The notes: generated by a model from the sequence alone, not told the origin. A DNA stretch of 64,000 nucleotides from Suilimivivens sp045586385 (GCA_045586385.1 JAZNAE010000033.1:46428-110427), one strand, 5' to 3'. Counted from the first letter of the stretch, positions 26,406 through 34,589 are shown. Numbers and translations: made by a program.

Positions 26406-26424
26406 GAGCATGGAGGAGTGTTGA

Positions 26425-26601
26425 ATGTTAAAAGTTAGATTGATGGGAACAAAGAACGATATTAAGTGGTTTGGGAAGATATTACAGAGAAATCCCAAGA
26501 TAGAAGTAACAGAGTTTTCAGATGTATACCCGAATAAGGGGACAAAGAGATTCCACAGAGCATATGTGGAAGTAAAGAAACGGAACATAAAGGAACAGTA
26601 G
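26425..26601 (+). CDS. DUF3970-like small protein
   Basis: This 58-residue protein (MLKVRLMGTKNDIKWFGKIL..., ending VEVKKRNIKEQ) starts after a GGAGGAG site and resembles DUF3970, a small family frequent at the start of Firmicutes conjugative elements. Function is unknown. parA begins 19 bases later, so it is the first gene of the maintenance operon. Confidence 0.7.
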   Translation: MLKVRLMGTKNDIKWFGKILQRNPKIEVTEFSDVYPNKGTKRFHRAYVEVKKRNIKEQ

Positions 26602-26620
26602 AAAACAAAGGAGAATTATC

Positions 26621-27406
26621 ATGTGTAGAGTAATCGCAATCGCTAATCAGAAAGGTGGAGTAGGAAAGACCACCACAAGTATCAATTTAGGAGTTGGTTT
26701 GGCTAGATTAGGTCAAAGAGTATTGTTGGTAGACGCTGACCCGCAGGGACATTTAACCCTCGGATTAGGCTTTCCAAAGAATTTGAAAGTAACATTAAAA
26801 AATATGATGGAAAACATCATTATGGGCATTGAATTTGAGCCTAGAGAAGCTATTTTAAGCCATAAAGAGGGCGTAGATGTGATTCCGTCCAATAAGTTGC
26901 TTACAGGCATGGATATGTCACTAATCACGGTTGATGACCGGGAATGTGTTTTAAAGGAGTATCTGGAGCTGTTACAAGATGATTATGATTATATTATCAT
27001 CGACTGTATGCCGTCACTTGGTATGCTGACCATAAATGCAATGACAGCAGCAAACAGTGTCTTAATTCCGGTACAGCCACAGTTTTATGCAGCAGACGGT
27101 CTTACGGAGCTTTTAAAGGTGTATAAGGGCACAAAACAGCGTTTTAATCCAGGAATTGAGATAGAGGGTATTCTGTTTACAATGGATGCAAGCAGATACA
27201 ACAATTCAAAGAGAAATAAGAAAGCGGTACATACCGCTTATGGAAATGATGTAAATATATTTGCGGATGCCATACCGAGGTCGGAAGCCATTGCAGAGAT
27301 TGCTTCTGAAGGCGTGAGTATCTTTGAATATGACCGTCAGAGTAAAGGCGCAGAAAGCTACGAGAAACTGGCAAGGGAGGTGTTAAGTCATGCGAAAACC
27401 AAATAA
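26621..27406 (+). CDS. ParA/Soj-family partition ATPase
   Basis: The deviant Walker A motif is IANQKGGVGKTTTSINLGVGLA (residues 6-27, signature Lys present), with LLVDADPQGHLTLGLGF and DYDYIIIDCMPSLGMLTINAM for switch and Walker B. Length 261 aa fits a short Soj/ParA without an N-terminal HTH. With ParB it should segregate or stabilise the excised, replicating circle of the ICE. It overlaps parB by 17 bases. Confidence 0.93.
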   Translation: MCRVIAIANQKGGVGKTTTSINLGVGLARLGQRVLLVDADPQGHLTLGLGFPKNLKVTLKNMMENIIMGIEFEPREAILSHKEGVDVIPSNKLLTGMDMSLITVDDRECVLKEYLELLQDDYDYIIIDCMPSLGMLTINAMTAANSVLIPVQPQFYAADGLTELLKVYKGTKQRFNPGIEIEGILFTMDASRYNNSKRNKKAVHTAYGNDVNIFADAIPRSEAIAEIASEGVSIFEYDRQSKGAESYEKLAREVLSHAKTK

Positions 27407-28265
27407 GGATATTCAGCTTACCACCTATCAGGATTTACTTGGTGTAGAGGAAAATACGGGAGCCGGAACGGAAAAAGTAGTGATTGCACCGTTGATAGAG
27501 CTATTTGATTTCAAAGACCACCCGTTTAAGGTGCTTGATGATGAAAAGATGGAAGAAACAACAGAAAGTATTCGTCAGCATGGTGTACTTGTTCCGGGTA
27601 TCGCAAGACCGAGAACAGGTGGCGGTTACGAGTTAATTGCCGGACATCGAAGGAAAAGAGGTTCTGAAAGAGCCGGAAAGTCGGAAATGCCGATTATTGT
27701 AAGAAACTACACCGATGATGAAGCTACGATTATCATGGTGGATTCCAATATCCAACGTGAGGATATTTTACCAAGCGAAAAGGCAAAAGCCTATAAGATG
27801 AAATATGAAGCAATGAAACATCAGGGAAAGAAAGCCGGAATGAATACGCTTGATAAGGTGGGCGAAGCTGCCGGAGAGAACGCAAAAAAGGTACAGAGAT
27901 ATATTTGGTTGTCCCGGTTATCGGATGAGCTTCTTGATATGGTGGATAAGAAGAAATTAGGCTTTTCACAGGGTGTAGATATTTCCTTTTTATCAGAGGA
28001 TGAACAGCAGTGGGTGCAGGTCATTTTAGAGGAGCAGGGATGTAATGTGAGTACAGTACAGTCCGGGAAACTCAAGGAATATGGTAAAAGGGGAGAGCTT
28101 ACCTTTGCGATGGTTCGCCTGATCCTAACGGAAGAAAAGCCAAAGGAAAGAAAAGTAACACTGAAAGCTGACAAAATCAGCAAGTATTTTGAAGAAGATT
28201 ACAGCAGTGAAGAAATAGAAAAAATCATCATTCAGTTGTTGGATGAATGGAAGAACAGACAATAG
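27390..28265 (+). CDS. ParB/Spo0J-family partition protein
   Basis: The ParB N-terminal nuclease-fold domain is clear (~45-130: IRQHGVLVPGIARPRTGGGYELIAGHRR, DDEATIIMVDSNIQREDILPSEKAKAYKMKYEAMKHQG), followed by a KorB-like HTH (~135-200: VQRYIWLSRLSDELLDMVDKKKLGFSQGVDISFL). The C-terminal ~90 residues are specific to ICE ParBs. It should bind a parS site of the element. The repeated 25-bp palindrome of the transfer region is one candidate (inference). Confidence 0.92.
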   Translation: MRKPNKDIQLTTYQDLLGVEENTGAGTEKVVIAPLIELFDFKDHPFKVLDDEKMEETTESIRQHGVLVPGIARPRTGGGYELIAGHRRKRGSERAGKSEMPIIVRNYTDDEATIIMVDSNIQREDILPSEKAKAYKMKYEAMKHQGKKAGMNTLDKVGEAAGENAKKVQRYIWLSRLSDELLDMVDKKKLGFSQGVDISFLSEDEQQWVQVILEEQGCNVSTVQSGKLKEYGKRGELTFAMVRLILTEEKPKERKVTLKADKISKYFEEDYSSEEIEKIIIQLLDEWKNRQ

Positions 28266-28280
28266 GAAGGGGGACGCAAA

Positions 28281-29345
28281 ATGGATAACGGTTTGAAATT
28301 CGATTATTATTACGGAGCGGAAGCAGAACAGTTTTCCTTCTACCGTGTTCCAAGATTACTAATTAAGGATGAGCGTTTCAAAGGGTTATCCAGTGATGCA
28401 AAACTTCTTTATGGTCTGATGCTTGACAGAATGTCATTATCAATAAAAAATGGCTGGTTTGATGATGAAAACAGGGCATATATCCATTATACGGTAGAAA
28501 ACATCATGGAAGATTTAGGATGTGCCAAAGCCACTTGTGCAAAGGTCATTGCAGAGCTTGACAGTAAAAAAGGGATTGGTCTGATTGAGAAAAAAAGGCA
28601 GGGACTTGGGAAACCGGATATTATTTATGTGAAGAATTTTGTTGTGGTTGAGCAGAATATACAACCGGAACGAACTGAAAAAGAACCCGCTAATACTGAT
28701 GTTTCCGCAGAAGTTCAAGAATTGAATGACAAGAAATTCAATAATCAGACTTCCAGAAGTTCAAAAACTGAACTTCAAGAAATTCAAAATGCAGACTTCC
28801 GGAGGTTCAATAATCAGACCTCTGGAAGTTCAGAAACTGAATGTGCAGACGTTCAGGAAGTGAACCCTAATTATAACAATACTAATTATACTGATTTGAG
28901 TTATAACAATCCTATCTATCAATCGGATAGTGACACAGAAAGAGGGATGGATGGGATGGATGATGTCAATGCTTACATAGAAATCATAAAAGAGAATATT
29001 GAATATGAGCATCATATGAAGTATAGTTCTTATCAGGATAAAGGCTTGTATGATGAATTGTTTGACGTGATTTGTGAGGTGGTATGTGTAAAGCATAAAA
29101 CCGTAAAAATCGGCGGGGATGATTACCCGTATGAGTTGGTAAAATCAAAGTTCCTAAAGCTGAACAGTTCACATCTTGAATATGTGATTGGATGTATGCG
29201 AAATACCACAAGTAAGATAGTAAATATCAAGGCATATATGGTGACTGCGCTTTATAATGCGTCAAGTACCATGAATCATTATTACCAGCAGGAAGTACAA
29301 CATGATATGTATGGAGGTGGATGGAATGAGAAAGGTATTGTTTAA
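28281..29345 (+). CDS. repA: RepA_N-family replication initiator
   Basis: Residues ~1-115 are the RepA_N DNA-binding domain (FSFYRVPRLLIKDERFKGLSSDAKLLYGLMLDRMSLS...NGWFDDENRAYIHYTVENIMEDLGC). The centre (~140-215) is a low-complexity linker encoded by tandem DNA repeats, and the C-terminal ~120 residues form a helical domain seen in ICE-borne RepA (DUF6017-like). In RepA_N plasmids the origin lies inside the gene, and the iteron array found here fits that. It starts 15 bases after parB, giving a complete replication-partition module. Confidence 0.9.
   Translation: MDNGLKFDYYYGAEAEQFSFYRVPRLLIKDERFKGLSSDAKLLYGLMLDRMSLSIKNGWFDDENRAYIHYTVENIMEDLGCAKATCAKVIAELDSKKGIGLIEKKRQGLGKPDIIYVKNFVVVEQNIQPERTEKEPANTDVSAEVQELNDKKFNNQTSRSSKTELQEIQNADFRRFNNQTSGSSETECADVQEVNPNYNNTNYTDLSYNNPIYQSDSDTERGMDGMDDVNAYIEIIKENIEYEHHMKYSSYQDKGLYDELFDVICEVVCVKHKTVKIGGDDYPYELVKSKFLKLNSSHLEYVIGCMRNTTSKIVNIKAYMVTALYNASSTMNHYYQQEVQHDMYGGGWNEKGIV
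28710..28870 (+). repeat. Seven tandem 23-bp iterons inside repA, probable origin
   Basis: Units start at 28710, 28733, 28756, 28779, 28802, 28825 and 28848 and share the core GARRTTCARNAN at the same phase (e.g. GAAGTTCAAAAACTGAA, GAAGTTCAGAAACTGAA). Since 23 is not a multiple of 3, the units are read in all three frames and the protein shows a 23-residue period, so selection acts on the DNA. AT-rich DNA with TTATAACAAT repeated 30 bases apart (28871, 28901) follows directly, as for a melting region. Confidence 0.88.
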
Positions 29346-29646
29346 AATAATTCTCCCGGTATTTTTGATTGCACTATGGATGATTACCTGTTATCCGGTA
29401 TGTAATAAAGCAGAAGGATTTGACCTGTTTTTATATTGGATTATGGTAGGGTTTCCGTTTGGAATACATAGGATGTGCTTATGGCTTGTACCAAGAAACT
29501 TTGGTATTGGTGGCAGTATAGGTGTATTTGCGCTGAACTGTATTATAGGCGGTCTGATTGGCGGAGTAGTGTTGATTGTTAAGATAATCAAGATTATTGC
29601 AGAGATGTTTAAAATGATATTGGGAACTTCTGGACAAAATGTCTAA
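29326..29646 (+). CDS. Small membrane protein of the ICE
   Basis: A 106-residue hydrophobic protein with about three membrane segments (VLFKIILPVFLIALWMITCYPV, LFLYWIMVGFPFGIHRMCLWLV, GVFALNCIIGGLIGGVVLIVKII). The start at ATG 29326 follows GGAGGTGG; the longer reading from 29302 overlaps repA further and lacks a site. The last codons (GTSGQNV and stop) coincide with the first copy of the 25-bp palindrome. Function is unknown. Confidence 0.65.
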   Translation: MRKVLFKIILPVFLIALWMITCYPVCNKAEGFDLFLYWIMVGFPFGIHRMCLWLVPRNFGIGGSIGVFALNCIIGGLIGGVVLIVKIIKIIAEMFKMILGTSGQNV

Positions 29647-29650
29647 AAGT
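29626..29650. repeat. 25-bp palindrome, copy 1
   Basis: ACTTCTGGACA-AAA-TGTCTAAAAGT, a variant of the repeated palindrome in the opposite polarity to copies 2-4. It spans the stop codon of the small membrane protein gene. Confidence 0.75.
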
Positions 29651-29653
29651 TAA

Positions 29654-29687
29654 AAAAGCTATTGAAACAGAATTTTCAATAGCTTTT
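29654..29687. terminator. Bidirectional terminator
   Basis: AAAAGCTATTGAAA and TTTCAATAGCTTTT form a perfect 14-bp stem with a 6-base loop between the repA operon and the convergent HTH gene. Confidence 0.9.
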
Positions 29688-29901
29688 ATTCTTTTTGCGG
29701 TTCGTCTGGCACATACTGCATAATATCTTCAACATTACAGTTAAGAATACGACATAAATTATTGATAGTGATGGTTTTGACTATCATATTGTGCTTTAAT
29801 CGGTGTATTTGAACTTTATCTACACCATAATCCTTCATTAAAGAATACTGACTGATGTTTTTATCTTTTAAAGTTTCCCATAAACGGTCATATACAATCA
29901 C
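29686..29901 (-). CDS. Small XRE-family HTH protein
   Basis: A 71-residue Cro/CI-type HTH: LWETLKDKNISQYSLMKDYGVDKVQIHRLKHNMIVKTITINNLCRILNCNVEDIMQYV. It is transcribed opposite to its neighbours and divergent from the next gene, the usual position of an ICE repressor. Its target may be the 85-bp divergent region or the element's repeated palindrome; both are inference. Confidence 0.85.
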   Translation of the reverse strand: MIVYDRLWETLKDKNISQYSLMKDYGVDKVQIHRLKHNMIVKTITINNLCRILNCNVEDIMQYVPDEPQKE

Positions 29902-29985
29902 GGAAGCACCACTCCTTCACTTGTATTTTATAAGGTATAGAAGTATAATAATAGGGTGCGTGTACGCAGACCAAGGAGTGAGAAG

Positions 29986-30414
29986 ATGCAGATACACAAA
30001 GGAAAAGATATTGTATTTTTTACGTTGTATGATGAAGATTTATTCCCGTACGGAATAGATGTTAATCATATACTGAACCTGAAACCTTTTAAGGAAAAAC
30101 TGATATTAGATTTAAAAGATGCCGGAGAGAAGGAATACGGGAAAAAATTAGATTGTGATATTTGTAAGATAATCCCAAATGCAGATGGAAAAGCGGTAGT
30201 ATTTGGTATAGCGGAAAAATCGAATATTTACTTTATTGAAAACGAATTTACCGAAGAGGAACGTATTATAGATGGAATACAGGAAATGTTTCAATTTCTT
30301 CCGGATGATAGGATTGATATGGGTATAATGGACGTAGAAGAAAAGAAAGCCTATTTAGAGTTGCTTCGAAGTAAAGAGGGCAGAGAGATAATCAGACAGG
30401 AGTTTTTGCGGTAG
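29986..30414 (+). CDS. Hypothetical ICE protein
   Basis: I do not recognise this 142-residue soluble protein (MQIHKGKDIVFFTLYDEDLF..., ending SKEGREIIRQEFLR). It is acidic with no clear motif. ATG 29986 is preceded by CAAGGAGTGAGA and is preferred over 29956. It lies in a small accessory block with the next gene. Confidence 0.62.
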   Translation: MQIHKGKDIVFFTLYDEDLFPYGIDVNHILNLKPFKEKLILDLKDAGEKEYGKKLDCDICKIIPNADGKAVVFGIAEKSNIYFIENEFTEEERIIDGIQEMFQFLPDDRIDMGIMDVEEKKAYLELLRSKEGREIIRQEFLR

Positions 30415-30435
30415 ATGTAAAAGGGGAATGTAGTA

Positions 30436-30726
30436 ATGGATGAAAGAATGTTTGAGGAACTAAAAGAAGAAATAAGAAAGAACCGCATTGTAGAAAAGAA
30501 TGCCATATTGGGGATTGTGATTCAGGCAATGGAGAAAGGCGGATTTGGAACTTATGACACAATGGTAGTAGTATGTGAAACAGCGGATATATTGGATAAT
30601 GCAGATTATGGGGAAGCAGAGCAGATATATCGAAAGTGGCTACGAGATGCAAGATACGAAAAAAGTGATTTTCGCAGATTTTGTAAAAAGGTAAAAGATT
30701 ACATTAACAGAAAATTGGAGAAATAA
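30436..30726 (+). CDS. Hypothetical ICE protein
   Basis: A 96-residue, charged, helical protein (MDERMFEELKEEIRKNRIVEKN..., ending KKVKDYINRKLEK) of no recognised family. It starts after AAAGGGGA and ends shortly before a terminator. Confidence 0.6.
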   Translation: MDERMFEELKEEIRKNRIVEKNAILGIVIQAMEKGGFGTYDTMVVVCETADILDNADYGEAEQIYRKWLRDARYEKSDFRRFCKKVKDYINRKLEK

Positions 30727-30735
30727 ACAGCGTTA

Positions 30736-30776
30736 GGGCAGTTATGAACAATTAGAGTTTGTAGCTGCCCTTTTTT
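30736..30776 (+). terminator. Terminator before the transfer operon
   Basis: GGGCAG and CTGCCC bracket a 23-base loop and are followed by six T. It separates the accessory block from the PcfB-VirD4 transfer genes. Confidence 0.7.
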
Positions 30777-30783
30777 ATTGCTT

Positions 30784-30808
30784 ACTTTTGGACAAAATGT
30801 CCAGAAGT
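30784..30808. repeat. 25-bp palindrome, copy 2
   Basis: ACTTTTGGACA-AAA-TGTCCAGAAGT, directly followed by GGAAAGGAGAG and a 12-codon ORF, upstream of the PcfB gene. Confidence 0.85.
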
Positions 30809-30822
30809 GGAAAGGAGAGAAA

Positions 30823-30861
30823 ATGAAGTATTTACTGCACAGGCTGTATGTTCCACCTTAG
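30823..30861 (+). CDS. Possible 12-residue leader ORF
   Basis: ATG with 12 codons (MKYLLHRLYVPP) lies 6 bases after AAAGGAGAG and directly downstream of palindrome copy 2. The PcfB gene has its own AAAGGAGG site 38 bases further on. A leader peptide is possible; chance cannot be excluded. Confidence 0.3.
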   Translation: MKYLLHRLYVPP

Positions 30862-30898
30862 CGGAAGTATGGCTGTAAGAAACTAAAGGAGGAAAACC

Positions 30899-31375
30899 AT
30901 GCAGGAGGAAACAACACAAAAAACGATTGCCCTTGTTTTTAAATCCTCTAGGCTGACCGCTGATGTGCTGAAAAAAGCCATGAAGTTGTATCTGGAACAC
31001 CGCAGAGCCGGGAAACAGGCAACACACGGAAAGATTTCAGTAAAAGAATTGGTAGGACAGGGTATGGGAGCTTCGAGTATTGAGGTTACGGATAACAACA
31101 TCAAATCCTTTGAGAGAGTGGCGAAGAAATACAATGTAGACTTTGCCGTGAAAAAGGATAAGACGGTGGAACCACCGAAGTATATGGTATTTTTCAAGGG
31201 CAAGGATGCCGATGTGATTACACAGGCATTTAAGGAGTTTGTAAAGGTTAATGAAAAGAAACGTGGCAGAGTATCTGTAAAAGAGAAGCTGGCAGAATTT
31301 AGGGAGCTGTTAGGTAAGGACAAAAACAGAGACAGAGCAAGGGAGCATCAAAAGGACAGGGGACAGTCGCTATGA
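30899..31375 (+). CDS. PcfB family protein (DUF3801), coupling-protein partner
   Basis: DUF3801/PcfB proteins accompany the VirD4-type coupling protein in Gram-positive conjugation; in pCF10 PcfB is needed for transfer. The family core is KTIALVFKSSRLTADVLKKAMKLYLEHRRAG ... GKISVKELVGQGMGASSIEVTDNNIKSFERVAKKYNVDFAVKKDK. Length 158 aa is typical. Near the C-terminus it has RVSVKEKLAEF (~residue 123), a peptide that recurs in three other ICE proteins. It overlaps virD4 by four bases (ATGA). Confidence 0.9.
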   Translation: MQEETTQKTIALVFKSSRLTADVLKKAMKLYLEHRRAGKQATHGKISVKELVGQGMGASSIEVTDNNIKSFERVAKKYNVDFAVKKDKTVEPPKYMVFFKGKDADVITQAFKEFVKVNEKKRGRVSVKEKLAEFRELLGKDKNRDRAREHQKDRGQSL

Positions 31376-33213
31376 GTAAAGTCATAGAGGGGATAGTCAA
31401 AGATTTAAAAGCAGTTCCACAAAAGCTTACCTCTGAAATGAAAAAGGTGGATAAAAAGAAGTTTATTCTTATGAATCTGCCATACGTTCTTATGGGTTAC
31501 TTTTGCAATAAAGTAGCATGGCTATGGAGAACATCGCCGGGGAAAAATGCTTCCGATAAGATGTTAGCAACCATGAATGGGTTGGAAGATTTGTTTTCTA
31601 ATCCGTTACCGAGCCTTTTTCCAAAAGACTTATTGATAGGAGTGATGTGCGGTATCGTATTCCGTCTTATGGTGTATTTTAAAGCTAAGAATGCCAAAAA
31701 GTTTCGACATGGCGTGGAATACGGTTCTGCAAGGTGGGGAACGGCAAAGGATATAGAGCCATACGTTGATCCGGAATTTGAGAACAACGTGCTTTTAACA
31801 GAAACAGAACGGCTTATGATGTCCGGCAGACCAAAGGAGCCGAAGTATGCAAGAAATAAAAATATTCTTGTTATCGGCGGTTCCGGTTCCGGTAAGACCA
31901 GATTCTTTGTAAAACCAAACCTTATGCAGATGCACAGCTCCTATGTAGTTACTGACCCGAAGGGAACGGTGCTTGTGGAGTGCGGAAAAATGCTTGTAAA
32001 AAACAAATACAAAGTCAAAGTTTTAAATACCATTAACTTTAAGAAATCCATGCACTACAATCCTTTTGCTTATATCCGGAGCGAAAAGGATATTTTGAAA
32101 CTTGTAAACACAATTATTCTCAACACCAAAGGAGAGGGACAGCAATCCGGTGAAGATTTTTGGGTGAAAGCAGAAAAGCTCTATTACACTGCACTTATCG
32201 GGTATATCTGGTATGAATGTGTGGAGGAAGAACAGAATTTCACTACTTTGCTTGACATGATAAATGCCAGTGAAGCAAGGGAGGATGATGAAGAATTTAA
32301 AAATCCGGTGGATTTAATGTTTGAGGAGCTGGAGGAGCGTGAGCCTGACCATTTCGCAGTAAAGCAGTATAAAAAGTACAAACTTGCTGCAGGTAAGACA
32401 GCAAAATCTATTTTGATTAGCTGTGGTGCGAGACTTGCACCATTTGATATTAAGGAGCTTCGTGATTTGACAAGCTATGATGAACTGGAACTTGATATGT
32501 TAGGGGATGAAAAGACAGCACTGTTTGTCATTATCTCTGATACAGATGATACATTTAATTTTATCGTGTCAATCATGTACACACAGCTCTTTAATCTGCT
32601 TTGTGACAGAGCAGATGATGTGTATAACGGCAGACTGCCTATTCATGTTCGTTGTCTGTTAGACGAGTTTGCGAACATCGGGCAGATACCTAAGTTTGAG
32701 AAGTTGATTGCGACTATCCGTAGCCGTGAAATATCAGCTTCTATTATTTTGCAGTCAAAGTCACAGCTTAAGGCAATCTATAAAGACAACGCAGATACCA
32801 TAGAGGGCAACTGTGATACCACACTATTCCTCGGTGGGAAGGAAAAGACCACGCTAAAAGAGCTGGCAGAAGTTTTGGGTAAAGAAACCATTGACCTCTA
32901 TAATACCTCGGATACGAGGGGTACGAGCCAGTCTTACGGTCTGAATTACCAAAAGACCGGAAAGGAGCTTATGAGCCAAGACGAGATTGCGGTCATGGAC
33001 GGTGGCAAGTGCATTATGCAGCTTAGAGGGGTAAGACCATTCTTCTCCAATAAGTTCGATATTACCAAGCATAAGCAGTATCATTTGCTTTCTGACTATG
33101 ACGAAAAGAATACCTTTGACATCGAAAAGTATGTGAAGAACCTTAACAGAGCAAAGATAAGGAACAACGACACCATTGATGAGGTGGAAGATGTCGGGGA
33201 AATCGCAGCGTAA
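31372..33213 (+). CDS. VirD4/TraG-type coupling protein (T4CP)
   Basis: It is the ATPase that hands the relaxosome to the conjugation channel. Two N-terminal membrane segments (~33-50 and ~90-110) precede the motor domain with Walker A VIGGSGSGKTRFFVKPNL (~168), TDPKGTVL, Walker B and following block VRCLLDEFANIGQIPKFEKLIATIRSREISASIILQSKSQL (~425-465) and CDTTLFLGGKEKTTLKELAEVLG. Length 613 aa is normal. It is coupled to PcfB and precedes the channel genes. Confidence 0.95.
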   Translation: MSKVIEGIVKDLKAVPQKLTSEMKKVDKKKFILMNLPYVLMGYFCNKVAWLWRTSPGKNASDKMLATMNGLEDLFSNPLPSLFPKDLLIGVMCGIVFRLMVYFKAKNAKKFRHGVEYGSARWGTAKDIEPYVDPEFENNVLLTETERLMMSGRPKEPKYARNKNILVIGGSGSGKTRFFVKPNLMQMHSSYVVTDPKGTVLVECGKMLVKNKYKVKVLNTINFKKSMHYNPFAYIRSEKDILKLVNTIILNTKGEGQQSGEDFWVKAEKLYYTALIGYIWYECVEEEQNFTTLLDMINASEAREDDEEFKNPVDLMFEELEEREPDHFAVKQYKKYKLAAGKTAKSILISCGARLAPFDIKELRDLTSYDELELDMLGDEKTALFVIISDTDDTFNFIVSIMYTQLFNLLCDRADDVYNGRLPIHVRCLLDEFANIGQIPKFEKLIATIRSREISASIILQSKSQLKAIYKDNADTIEGNCDTTLFLGGKEKTTLKELAEVLGKETIDLYNTSDTRGTSQSYGLNYQKTGKELMSQDEIAVMDGGKCIMQLRGVRPFFSNKFDITKHKQYHLLSDYDEKNTFDIEKYVKNLNRAKIRNNDTIDEVEDVGEIAA

Positions 33214-33242
33214 AACTGAATATGGAACTTTTAAAACACAGA

Positions 33243-33267
33243 ACTTTTGGACAAAAAGTCCAGAAGT
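33243..33267. repeat. 25-bp palindrome, copy 3
   Basis: ACTTTTGGACA-AAA-AGTCCAGAAGT, 30 bases after the virD4 stop and directly followed by GGAAAAGGAG, as in copy 2. Confidence 0.85.
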
Positions 33268-33283
33268 GGAAAAGGAGTTTTGA

Positions 33284-33397
33284 ATGTGCTTTAGGATGAA
33301 ACAAAAAAACATCCGATACCATAGGTCGCTAAACTGTAAGTATCGGATGCCAGTGAGGGAAATCCTAAAGGAATGCCCTGTCCTGATTTTATCATAG
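33284..33397 (+). CDS. Possible 37-residue ORF within a structured region
   Basis: ATG follows AAAAGGAG by 8 bases and opens 37 codons (MCFRMKQKNIRYHRS...). It overlaps two strong hairpins, so it may be a leader peptide, a small basic protein, or simply not translated. Confidence 0.35.
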   Translation: MCFRMKQKNIRYHRSLNCKYRMPVREILKECPVLILS

Positions 33398-33410
33398 GAT
33401 GGGGCATTTT
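33310..33410 (+). ncRNA. Two-hairpin RNA element between virD4 and maff2
   Basis: A perfect stem CATCCGATAC / GTATCGGATG (20-base loop) is followed by AATGCCC-tg-TCCT / AGGA-tg-GGGCATT and TTTT. The second hairpin resembles a terminator or processing site. The element sits in the 253-bp gap before the very short and presumably abundant Maff2 product. Confidence 0.55.
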
Positions 33411-33466
33411 ACACGAAAAAACTCTTTCAATTACTAAAAATTTATGGAAAGAAAGAGGAAAAGAAA

Positions 33467-33682
33467 ATGGCATTTTTTACAACAGCAGTAACAGGTTTAA
33501 AGACAGTAGTAACAGCAATCGGCGGTGGTGTCGGTGTATGGGGTGTGATTAACCTTTTGGAAGGTTACGGAAATGATAATCCCGGTGCAAAGTCACAGGG
33601 TATCAAGCAGCTCATGGCAGGTGGCGGTATTGTAATCGTGGCTCAGACGGTGATTCCTCAGCTTACTACTCTGTTCTCATAA
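33467..33682 (+). CDS. Maff2 family mobile-element protein
   Basis: A 71-residue hydrophobic protein with two membrane segments: AVTGLKTVVTAIGGGVGVWGVINLL and GIKQLMAGGGIVIVAQTVIPQL. Maff2 proteins lie between VirD4 and the TrbL-like protein in Tn1549-like elements and are VirB2/pilin-sized membrane proteins. A role as a small channel subunit is inference. A GAAAGAGGAAAAG site precedes it. Confidence 0.88.
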   Translation: MAFFTTAVTGLKTVVTAIGGGVGVWGVINLLEGYGNDNPGAKSQGIKQLMAGGGIVIVAQTVIPQLTTLFS

Positions 33683-33687
33683 GATAG

Positions 33688-34560
33688 ATGGGTGGAATCA
33701 TTGACAAAATTACTGACTTCATAAAGGAAATGCTGCAAGGGTGGGTGCTGTCCAATCTGTCAGCCATGTTTACCGATGTCAATGACAAGGTAGGCACGAT
33801 TGCCGGAGAGGTCAGCAAAACACCAAGCACATGGAACGCTGGTATTTTCAGTATGGTTCAGACTTTATCAGAAAACGTAATAGTTCCCATAGCCGGAATG
33901 GTAATCAGTTTTGTACTTATCTATGAACTGATATCAATGGTAATCGACAAAAACAACATGCACGATTTTGATACAGGATTGTTTTTCCGCTTTTTATTCA
34001 AGGCGTGTATTGCAGTCATGTTACTTAGCAAGACCTTTGACATTGTAATGGCAGTATTTGACGTGGGAAGCCATGTAGTGACAGAGGCGGCAGCACATAT
34101 TTCCGGTTCTACAAATCTGGATGTGGAAGCAACGCTTACCACGATGTTTAATAACCAGATTGGAAGCATGGGAATAGGAGAACTGATAGGACTAGGAATG
34201 GAAACCATGATAATCAGCTTATGTATGAAAATCATGTCAGTCCTCATCACCGTCATTTTATACGGACGAATGATTGAAATATACCTTTATGTTTCAGTAT
34301 CACCGATTCCGGCAGCAACCGTTACCAACAGGGAATGGGGAAGTGTCGGAACGAACTATTTAAAGGGACTTATCGCATTAGCATTTCAAGGATTTTTCAT
34401 TATGGTATGTGTGGCAATCTATGCCGTGTTAGTAGCCGGTGTGGCAGTAGCAGGCAATCTCCACAGTGCTTTATGGTCTGTGGCAGCCTACACCGTAATC
34501 CTTTGCTTTAGCTTATTTAAGACGGGTTCCTTATCTAAATCAATATTCAATGCCCACTAA
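33688..34560 (+). CDS. VirB6/TrbL-like conjugal transfer membrane protein
   Basis: Polytopic membrane protein of 290 aa with about six hydrophobic segments, resembling C. difficile CD1108-type TrbL/VirB6 proteins. An extracytoplasmic N-terminal region (AMFTDVNDKVGTIAGEVSKTPSTWNAGIFSMVQ) precedes the helices, and the C-terminal half contains MIEIYLYVSVSPIPAATVTNREWGSVGTNYLKGLIALAFQGFF, typical of the family. It should form the membrane pore of the type IV secretion system. The ribosome site is weak, with a 5-base gap from maff2, so translational coupling is likely. Confidence 0.88.
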   Translation: MGGIIDKITDFIKEMLQGWVLSNLSAMFTDVNDKVGTIAGEVSKTPSTWNAGIFSMVQTLSENVIVPIAGMVISFVLIYELISMVIDKNNMHDFDTGLFFRFLFKACIAVMLLSKTFDIVMAVFDVGSHVVTEAAAHISGSTNLDVEATLTTMFNNQIGSMGIGELIGLGMETMIISLCMKIMSVLITVILYGRMIEIYLYVSVSPIPAATVTNREWGSVGTNYLKGLIALAFQGFFIMVCVAIYAVLVAGVAVAGNLHSALWSVAAYTVILCFSLFKTGSLSKSIFNAH

Positions 34561-34589
34561 ATGGGTATGCACACGAAAAGGAGCAGACT

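Noticed and set aside
28710..28870. CRISPR array
   Set aside because: The 23-bp units are directly abutting with no spacers, lie inside repA, and no cas genes are present. Iterons explain them better.
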